From a virus, in the IMG/VR virus record IMGVR_UViG_3300029913_000065, positions 1 through 35,371 of that record: a stretch of 35,371 nt of DNA; one strand, written 5' to 3'. How positions within the stretch are numbered: the first letter of the stretch is position 1; every line of letters begins with the position of its first letter. Below the pieces are notes generated by a model, which worked only from the letters and a program-made list of their open reading frames with translations, was not told where the DNA came from and searched no databases. Of this stretch, positions 16,199-24,400 are shown one piece after another. The position numbers and the translations under genes were made by a program.

Positions 16199-17081
16199 TT
16201 TTGAAACCAATACCCCCTACCCTGACCGCATCCAGTGGATTCTGAATGACTACCTCGGTCCATTTGTGCAGGAAGGACCTCTAGGGGAGTTCGACCCTCG
16301 CCGCGACCTTGAAGTGTATGTGGATGGGTACCTCACCCCGGTACGTACATTCGCGTTCGATGTCGAAAATAATAGGTACCTGCTCTATATGGACACTTCA
16401 ATCAACCTACAGGGAGTGATTCAAGCCATACACCACATGCCCAGACCCTTCTTTATAGACTCAGGGGTGAGGGGGTTACCCAGCTTCGCTTTGATAGCAG
16501 GGTACAGTAGCGCAGGAGACGTAGGAACAAACCCCACCCCAACTGCAATCCTTAGAGCTATCCCTAACTCGGTCACAGCCCTTTACGTCCCCCTCACCCT
16601 TATCTGGGAGACCACGGGTATTGTTCAAATTAGAATAACGGCGACGGGGTATGACTCTGGGCTCATCGATACAGGGGGCGTTGGGAGTGTGTTCTTTCCA
16701 GAAGGAGTGTCTACAACAACTCTCTTTACGTTGGACGCCTATGACGTGGTGGGGCACCTCGCACTTACTACAACGGCTCAAGTTACGGTGCTTGTATTCA
16801 CATTTGTGGATACCGTTACAGAGGGTGCCTATAACGTTGTAGTTGCAGATGGAGCAGTGACTGTCATCCCTGTTGTAGTGGCAGCAGGCGTGAGTGAGGT
16901 GATACTGATTGACTCGGTTACGAGCAGCTTGTACCAGCTTCAAGTCACGAGTGGTGCATTGGAGTTTATCCCAGTGCTGAGTGGAGTGGGGGTTCCCTAC
17001 CTGCCGTTTACTGACATTGAAACCAATCTCCCCTATAAGCTTTATATCACCAATGGTGCCTTTGACCTCATCTCTTTGTAG
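16185..17081 (+). CDS. Virion-type protein with three C-terminal GA-motif repeats
   Basis: Unrecognised 298-residue protein; ATG 16185 overlaps the end of the upstream gene by 14 bases (ATG 16191 is an alternative). The N-terminal 90 residues look folded (DLEVYVDGYLTPV, NRYLLYMDTS). Residues 115-200 resemble a beta-sandwich. The C-terminus has three repeats (206-230, 240-264, 273-298) of the form hhDohTxxxYxLxVxxGAhxhhP, for example DSVTSSLYQLQVTSGAL. A fourth copy ends the protein at 12144-12803. Position just before the fibre genes suggests a baseplate/fibre connector or adhesin. Confidence 0.7.
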   Translation: MTMFSFETNTPYPDRIQWILNDYLGPFVQEGPLGEFDPRRDLEVYVDGYLTPVRTFAFDVENNRYLLYMDTSINLQGVIQAIHHMPRPFFIDSGVRGLPSFALIAGYSSAGDVGTNPTPTAILRAIPNSVTALYVPLTLIWETTGIVQIRITATGYDSGLIDTGGVGSVFFPEGVSTTTLFTLDAYDVVGHLALTTTAQVTVLVFTFVDTVTEGAYNVVVADGAVTVIPVVVAAGVSEVILIDSVTSSLYQLQVTSGALEFIPVLSGVGVPYLPFTDIETNLPYKLYITNGAFDLISL

Positions 17082-17131
17082 TCAAAGATAAAAACAGACT
17101 ACGAGATTCTTATATACAAGATGGAGGACAA

Positions 17132-20100
17132 ATGAAGCGACTTTTGTTGGTAATATTGGCGATGGCTGTTGGACTGGGTGTAGCCGCCCCCACCCCCCTT
17201 TCCGCCCAAATTACACGTACGCTGGTAGTATATCTGGGGGCGTGGAGTGGCTCAATATCCTATAACGTCAACGACATGGTTACCTATGGTGGGTTGACTT
17301 ACATCTCCAAGGTCGCCAATAACTCGGGGCACACTCCGGCATCTCTATCCTCCTATTGGGATGCACTGTCCTCCAATGCTCCAGTCGCAACTAACTCAAC
17401 CCTTGGACTTATGAAGCCAGACGGAACTTCCTGCACGGTTTCAGCGGGAGTGCTCTCCTGTAGCGGGAGTGGGGGCAGTGGCTCGGTCGTAGGTCAAACC
17501 CCCAATTATGTAGGTCTGGCAACTAATGCTAACACTATTGGTGGTCCCTCACACATCAACGAAAGCACGGCGGGTATTACGCAGGTTACACAGACGCTGG
17601 GCACCTCGACTCAGAATCTCACAGCACCCAATGCGTCATTCTTCACTCAACCGGGGGCGATCTACGGAGGTCTGTCCGCTTTTGAGGAAAACTACACCTT
17701 GCAACCTCCACTCACAAATGGGACATCAGGTCATACATTTAATATGACCTCGTATGGACCTTACTCTTTATCGAATGGGCTATTAGCCGCAGAAGGAACG
17801 TCTGCCACCACGGTTCAAATTTATGACAATATGTCGGCGGCTTCGACAAAGCAGGCTTTGACTATCTGGCACTTTGCCCCTAGTGTAGGTGATACCGGAG
17901 GGATATATCTCTACAATGCATCGCAAGCTGGAAGGGCTTATTCCAGTGACGAAGGCAATGTCGCATTTCACGAATTGGGTGGTGAAGCAGTCCCCGACTC
18001 ACCTACCGTTGGAACCTACTCAGCACCGAACATAACCTTCTCGGCACATGACTGCGGTGGACCCGGTATTCCTCAGCAGTGCTGGCCTTCGGCGGGATCA
18101 CAGCTTGTGGAAACTACTGCACCAATTGTTACTACTCAGTTGCGAGGATATTCGACGGGATTCACTGCGTGGTCTGCACCATGCAATACAGCAGCCCTTT
18201 ATTGGATGTACCAGATGGCGACTTCTGGTGGTCTTCCCACCACTTCAGTTGGTGGATGCGCAATTAACGTGAATCTGGAGCCTAACACAACGCCAGATGC
18301 TCCTGTGTCCACATCCATCGCCATGCAAGGAGGGTCAGGTACTTTTAGCATAGGAGACTCCGTTGCAGTAATTGGTAATCAGTTTCTTGAAGAGTCCAAA
18401 ATCACAGGTGTATCCGGCTCGGCTCCGACTCAGACAATCACGTTGCCAATTACTCGTCCGAACGTCAGTGTCGTCGTCCTGAAAAGCCATCTTCACAACC
18501 TAACATCAGCAGCCGACCTTGCCTCGCCTTACAACTTGCGTACGGGGTACTGGGCGACAGATTCTCTTGATGGGACAAACCTTATCTATATGACTGAAGG
18601 TACTTCGTCGGTCAACCCATTTCAACTTCCGCAACAATACTCTGAACAAATGCAAGTGTCTCTACCTGCTACTACGTCATTTGTGTACAACTACACAAAC
18701 ACCTACGTGTTTGATGGTGTGAACGATCAGCAAAATATTACTACCTCATCTTGCACCTCTGGCAGCACTTTCCCAGCTTGGAATAGCTCTCTGAATGGAC
18801 ACACAACGTGGGGAACCTGTACCTTTGCCAACCGGGGAACAACGCCATCGAACGTCACCCTTTATCCTGCCGCAAGAATTGTGAAGTCTGGGTCAGGAAC
18901 TCCTCCGTCTACTTTTCAGCTAGGACCTAACGGTGGGACGTGGTCAGCAGAGGTAGTCTCTGACACTAACTTCGATGAACAAGGCACCGCATTCATACAA
19001 GGGACAAATCGGTGCCTTACTGCTGGTGAAGCCGGATGCCAAGGGTTCTTTTTTCAGGAATCTGGTCTCGGAGCGACTGCTAGTAACGGTGGTGCTATTG
19101 ATATCGAAAATGCAAACGATGAGAGTTTTTACCTAAACGCTGACGGTTCGCTAAAAGGAGCCGCTCCTCCAACCTTTATGAGTGCTGGAACTGAGGGATT
19201 TGGAGGATCGACATCTGGACTGTTTGGGTCCGACTTCATCAGTAATTTATCTCCATATGGTATTGCCTTTCAGTGGAACAACTGGGCTACCGGACAAACC
19301 AGTATGACGGAGTTCAAAGACCCTGCTGGAAATACAATCAGCAGCAACACAAGTGGCCAGTGGTTGTTTAACGGTAACTCGGCTTGCTTCTCAGGTGGAA
19401 CATTTTGTAACAGTAGCTATCTCGATTATGGAGTGACGCAAGGTGGTGTGATTTCAGCGAACGCTCCATTTGCGCCGCTGGATGGTGTTTTCGGCAATAG
19501 CAGCACAGCCGGACATCTGCTTATGAGCGGAGAGTCTTTCGCCAGCATTGGTTCAACTTCAGACCGAATCGACTTGTACGCAAGCGGTTTTGGCTACCCT
19601 TCGGTAAATTCCTTTGCCGGTGGCGTCGCGCTAAGAGGCGAGAACGGACCCAATACCGGAATGGTCTGGATTGATAGTTACAACCCTTACAGCCTGTGGC
19701 CTGCCCACGTTGGCAACGTAGGGCTGAACTGGACGGCTGGAAATGCCGTTCCGTACCCACTGTCAGTGCATGGCATCGCAGGATTCGGATGCTCCGGGTC
19801 GAGCACCACTGTAGTTGGGACATGCCCGGCGCAGATCGATGCCAGTGGCGACGCAACGTTTGTAGCTCTCACGGCCACCGGTTCCCTCTCATCAGGGGTC
19901 TCTCCTCCTACGGGATGCTCTACAATCACGGGCGGGTGTTTAGGGCTGAACGAGGCTACGGGGTCAGGTACTCCGACGGTGGGTCAGTTCTATATGTATG
20001 TTCCAATTTCAACCGGAAAGGTAACGTGGGATGTGGGTGCGGCGGGTGAGACAAACATATGGAGTCCTGCTCAGGGCGGCTCGGGGGTAGCTAACACAGC

Positions 20101-20911
20101 AACTCTCACACTCGGAACGAGCAACCAGAATTGGGCTACTCTGGCTACAGGTATCGTCAAGAACACGACTACGACCGGAGCAATCTCGGATGCGGTAGCG
20201 GCTGACGTGTACGGGTTGTGGTCTGGTTCCTGCTCATCGTCAACCTTCCTACGCGGCGACGGGGCTTGCGCTGCGGCAGGCGGTAGTGTAAGCAACCTAT
20301 ACACTAACGCAGGCTCCCTTGGAATTGGTCCAACTACATTTGTGCCAACAGATACTTTGGACATACAGGATACAACGTCTGGAACTGGGAACACCGCCGT
20401 ACGAATTCTTTCTGGTCCCGGACAGTTGGGTGACCCTCTCGACATTAAGCTGCCTAACGGGTATTCCTTCCACTTCGACCTATATGGACACTTGGGTATA
20501 CCGGGCGCAATCAACAATCTGGAAGGATTCCCAACGGTTGGCGTCGGGACATCAGCAGACCGTGCCGACACAGGTCAGATAGCTGCTACAGGTCCAATAG
20601 GCACAACTACCTTGTTCAACGATTCGCAGAACCAGAGTGGGCCATGGTATTACGGTTGTTCTCTTTGGGTTACCACAGCTTGGGCTGGTACAGCGACAGT
20701 TACCCTTGGGTATACAGACCCAGCCGGAAATGCGCAGTCCTACTCCTACCCGGCGCTAAACACGACGACAGGGCACCCGAACCTCAACGGATCACCGATT
20801 CAGGTATCCACCGTAGCAACGTTCGCGACTAATAACTTCACCTATGCTGTATCAACATCGGGTACTGTCGGTGGGTACACGGTGGACTGTACTCTTACAC
20901 AGGCTAACTAA
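17132..20911 (+). CDS. Tail-fibre-like protein with Sec signal peptide and N-terminal carbohydrate-binding module
   Basis: A 1259-residue protein with a good ribosome binding site (GGAGGACAA). Residues 1-25 form a signal peptide (KR, a hydrophobic core, cut likely at LSA|Q). Residues 30-80 fit a small carbohydrate-binding module (YLGAWSGSISYNVNDMVTYGG...W). The rest is Gly/Thr/Ser/Asn-rich repetitive beta structure typical of phage fibres, including NSTLGLMKPDGT and GLWSGSCSSSTFLRGDGAC, which resemble common fibre repeats. The C-terminal 200 residues look like a receptor-binding tip (beta sandwich). A signal peptide is unexpected on a cytoplasmically assembled fibre. Alternatives are an exported adhesin or a phage-encoded secreted decoy. 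Confidence 0.7.
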   Translation: MKRLLLVILAMAVGLGVAAPTPLSAQITRTLVVYLGAWSGSISYNVNDMVTYGGLTYISKVANNSGHTPASLSSYWDALSSNAPVATNSTLGLMKPDGTSCTVSAGVLSCSGSGGSGSVVGQTPNYVGLATNANTIGGPSHINESTAGITQVTQTLGTSTQNLTAPNASFFTQPGAIYGGLSAFEENYTLQPPLTNGTSGHTFNMTSYGPYSLSNGLLAAEGTSATTVQIYDNMSAASTKQALTIWHFAPSVGDTGGIYLYNASQAGRAYSSDEGNVAFHELGGEAVPDSPTVGTYSAPNITFSAHDCGGPGIPQQCWPSAGSQLVETTAPIVTTQLRGYSTGFTAWSAPCNTAALYWMYQMATSGGLPTTSVGGCAINVNLEPNTTPDAPVSTSIAMQGGSGTFSIGDSVAVIGNQFLEESKITGVSGSAPTQTITLPITRPNVSVVVLKSHLHNLTSAADLASPYNLRTGYWATDSLDGTNLIYMTEGTSSVNPFQLPQQYSEQMQVSLPATTSFVYNYTNTYVFDGVNDQQNITTSSCTSGSTFPAWNSSLNGHTTWGTCTFANRGTTPSNVTLYPAARIVKSGSGTPPSTFQLGPNGGTWSAEVVSDTNFDEQGTAFIQGTNRCLTAGEAGCQGFFFQESGLGATASNGGAIDIENANDESFYLNADGSLKGAAPPTFMSAGTEGFGGSTSGLFGSDFISNLSPYGIAFQWNNWATGQTSMTEFKDPAGNTISSNTSGQWLFNGNSACFSGGTFCNSSYLDYGVTQGGVISANAPFAPLDGVFGNSSTAGHLLMSGESFASIGSTSDRIDLYASGFGYPSVNSFAGGVALRGENGPNTGMVWIDSYNPYSLWPAHVGNVGLNWTAGNAVPYPLSVHGIAGFGCSGSSTTVVGTCPAQIDASGDATFVALTATGSLSSGVSPPTGCSTITGGCLGLNEATGSGTPTVGQFYMYVPISTGKVTWDVGAAGETNIWSPAQGGSGVANTATLTLGTSNQNWATLATGIVKNTTTTGAISDAVAADVYGLWSGSCSSSTFLRGDGACAAAGGSVSNLYTNAGSLGIGPTTFVPTDTLDIQDTTSGTGNTAVRILSGPGQLGDPLDIKLPNGYSFHFDLYGHLGIPGAINNLEGFPTVGVGTSADRADTGQIAATGPIGTTTLFNDSQNQSGPWYYGCSLWVTTAWAGTATVTLGYTDPAGNAQSYSYPALNTTTGHPNLNGSPIQVSTVATFATNNFTYAVSTSGTVGGYTVDCTLTQAN

Positions 20912-20923
20912 GAGGGGTATGGC

Positions 20924-21118
20924 ATGGATGAACAGCAGAGCAGATTGCAGTTCAACAGCAGGTTACATTTCAACAAGCAGTGGGAGCGGTGGAAGTCGCG
21001 ACACATTTCTCCTGTCGCCGATTCGCTCCCGGTAATTGCAGGGGAAGAAAAGATGCGTGCTTTCGCAGTCTTATTCTGGGACGCGGGTATTAATTGGAAG
21101 AAGGAGCACGACCAGTGA
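20924..21118 (+). CDS. Small hydrophilic protein (64 residues)
   Basis: ATG 20924 follows AGAGGGG at good spacing. It begins MDEQQSRLQFNSRLHF and is rich in Gln, Trp, Arg and His, with no membrane segment. The stop TGA overlaps the GTG of the next gene (GTGA at 21115-21118), so it is translationally coupled to the exported protein that follows. Not recognised. It may be a chaperone or fibre-assembly helper by position. Confidence 0.6.
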   Translation: MDEQQSRLQFNSRLHFNKQWERWKSRHISPVADSLPVIAGEEKMRAFAVLFWDAGINWKKEHDQ

Positions 21119-21438
21119 AGAATATTCGATTACTACTGTTCCTATTCTGCCTCCCCGCGATGGCTCAGACCATCGTATTCACCCCCCTCTACGTTATAGT
21201 AGGGGACACGAAGCTGAATAAGATAGTTCTACCACACGGGGCACATCATAAAATTGGTACCTGTGCTGACTCGGTAACGCTCACAGGGTCGCCTTCAACC
21301 TGTGCTACGGGAACGGGAACCTACGTGCAAATTAGGCAAACTGGTAATGAACAGAGAGTAAAAGTGGACGGTAAAACCATAATAATCCCCGCCGTTCAAC
21401 ACGGTCTTTCAGGAGTTCGGGTAACCAATGCTAAGTAA
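21115..21438 (+). CDS. Small exported protein (107 residues)
   Basis: Start GTG 21115 has AAGGAG eight bases upstream; an upstream TTG at 21094 is less likely. A signal peptide (residues 1-16: KN, then IRLLLFLFCLP) is probably cut at AMA|Q. The mature part is a small domain with two Cys (CADSVT...STCATG, possible disulfide) and beta-strand-like segments ending IPAVQHGLSGVRV. It overlaps the giant enzyme gene at 21428 by 11 bases. Its place between two exported glycan-module proteins suggests a partner or chaperone in the same compartment. Confidence 0.65.
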   Translation: MKNIRLLLFLFCLPAMAQTIVFTPLYVIVGDTKLNKIVLPHGAHHKIGTCADSVTLTGSPSTCATGTGTYVQIRQTGNEQRVKVDGKTIIIPAVQHGLSGVRVTNAK

Positions 21439-24400
21439 AAACCTAGTTCTATTTTTGGTTTTATTGTTTTCAGGGGCTCTTTTTGCCCAGACGACGATCA
21501 CGATTCCCGTGGCGTCGGGCGGCGGTATCCAATCCGTCCTGCCAACAGGTCCAAATGGGCACGTCTTTGGCGTCAATCTTGACGATGGCGCGCTCTATCT
21601 CAACGGTCAGATGTCGGCAAATCTGCTGGCCGCTGCGGGTGGTTCTTTTAACCCGCAGATGTGGAACATGGCAACAACCTGCCTTTCGGGAACCACATCG
21701 ACATGGGTTGACCAGAACCAGTACTCCCCACAGCCTGCGAACTTCTGGCAGGGAGCTACTTTTCAGGTTGTTTACGGCGCAGACACGGGTGAGACAGGAA
21801 CGATCACGTCAAGCGACGCAGCCTCCGGGTCCAACGGGCAGACTCTCCATGGCACATGGGGAACAGGATGCTCGAACGGCGATTTGATGATCGTGCGGTG
21901 TACGTCGGCTCTCAGCACCTGCGCCGGTGGGTATACATCGACGGCGGCGAGTTCAGCGGGTTACTTTGGCTTGAGCAGCACAGCCAACGGCTCTTTCGAG
22001 ACCACAGACCTGTCGCCATCTTCTACCGCCCCGCAGGCTCTCCATATGGTCGCGCCAAATACGCTGACCATGCAGGCCGATCAGCCTGCCCTTGGTAACG
22101 TGTGGATCAACCTGAATGGGTCGTATACGCTGAGCTTCCGTGCCAAGGGCACCACAGGAACCCCGACGATTTCGTATCAGGTAAACCGAATTGGCGGTAC
22201 ATATTTCACCACTGGGACAGTGACTCCCACAGTTAATGCAACTGCCGGAGCCGGGTGGACGAACTACACCGAGACCTTCACAGCGTCTGAGACAGGCTCT
22301 CAAGTAACCGAAGGAATCAACGTCCAACTCACGGTCGCCAGCGGCACAGTCATTGTGCAGGACGTGGCGCTCACCGAAGCACCCACCGGTGGCAACACAA
22401 CACCGTTCCGCAACGCCGTCTACCAGCGGCTTCTAGCGTTGAAGCCGGGGATTCTACGTCTGATGACGGGAGGCATCTGGGGATGCACAGTCGAGAATGT
22501 CATGCTTCCCTACGAGTCGCGTGCGATGTGCGCAGCGAGTACTTTTGGTCAGTACGGCGGGATCATCGACATTGGATGGCCAGAGCAACTACAACTGGCG
22601 TCTGCAATTGGTGCTGACCCGTGGATAACATTCTCCGCCTACGCAACCCCTTATGACGTGCAGAGTCTTGAGGCATATCTGTCAGGCACGTGCGGCAATG
22701 GCAATGCTTACACTACTATCCGTTGCAACTCGGGGCAGATTACCCCATGGACTTCGGTTTTTAACCACATCTATCTGGAGATGGGTAATGAGATTTGGAA
22801 TGGCCCGAACGGGCAGAACCTGTATGCGAATCAGGGCTTAGTCTACGGCACCCTTCTCGGCGAGAATACGGCGATTTTCAGGGATTCGTCCTTTTACAAC
22901 TCAAAGATGAAGATGGTTGGTTCCGGCTTCGTGTTGGAGTCGAACGATAACGGCGGCTGGAACCAGAACGTCTTGACGCAAGCCGCCAGTTCGGGCTCTG
23001 CCCCCGATTACATTGACGGCGCTCCATATGTCTTCAACATCATGACCGACACCAGTTCCAATGCCAACATTTTTGGACCGATGTTCGCCGAGCTTTCAAA
23101 CTATAATTCGGTGTCGTCTAATATTCCCGGCACAGGCTATACCTACTTCCTCCAGCACTATTCGCAATCAAACTTCGGCGTGCAGGGAGCGATCTACGAG
23201 ACCAACCTCGGCACCCAATGCGGACTGGCTGGAGTCACCCAAGGCACCATCAACGGCGTGGTAGCTGGTATTGGTTCAGGCTTGGATGCAACGCTCAATA
23301 TGTTGCTCGGCGTGCGCGATGCTGGTGTACTGGTACAGAACGCCTTTGCGTTGCCGGAAGACGCCAACGCCTTTTATACAGCGACCAGCGACACGGCGGG
23401 AGCCTGCGGTACCTCCAGTGCGCTCAAGTCTCCCTTGTGGGGTTTTAATCGCATCATGCCGGGGCCGACGAATGCAAGCGTGGTGGACAGGCCGTCTGGA
23501 ATCGCGCTGAATATGGTCAACGCCGCCATGCTGCCGAATCTGCTTGCCGTCACGCAGACGGGAACCCCGACCTACAGTTCACCAGCGGCGCAGCCCAATC
23601 CCGGCTGGACGACGCTCACGTATCAAATCGTGGCTAACCCCGCTGTTCCGTATGTGCAGGCATTTGGATTCGGGGATGGGGCGGGGAACTACTCGCTCAT
23701 CGTCTACAACTTGAACCTGACCAGCAGCGAGGCGGTGACCTTTGCAGGCGCGGCGGCTCCAACCGGGACAGTCACGAAGACCGTATTTACCAGCACGAAC
23801 ATCACGGACAACAATGAGAGCACTGTAATCAGCAGCGGAACGCCCCCCATCGTCCAGCCTACGCCTACGACGTTGAGCAATCCGTCCGGCGACACGCTCC
23901 CCCCGTTCTCGATGACCACGTACACATGGGCTACTGGTCCGATTTACACGGACAACTTTACAGGCTCAACACTTGGCTCCCATTGGACTCAGGACAGCAC
24001 TGCTCCGTCAACCTGCATAGCATCTTCTGGCACCGCTGTAACATCGGGCGGCAGCTATTGCATGGTTTCACTCAATAGTCTGACGTTCACCAACCCCTAC
24101 TATAGTCAGGCAGTTTTGAATTGGTCTGGGGGCGGATATTCTGGACTAGGCGTAGCCGACACAACCGGCGATGGGTATTTTTACATTCCCAATATCGGGT
24201 CTGTCTTCTACATTGTCGCGGGTAGCGGTTCTAGAGCAGATTTAGGCGGGTGCTCGACCGCACCGGCGTCAGGCCACACGATTAAATTTCAATTCACGCC
24301 GGGTACGGTAGGGTCATCCCCAAATAGTTATATAGTCACCGATGTGACCACCAGCACAACCATCTGCTCGGGCACCTCGGGGTCAAACAACGCCGTCTCT

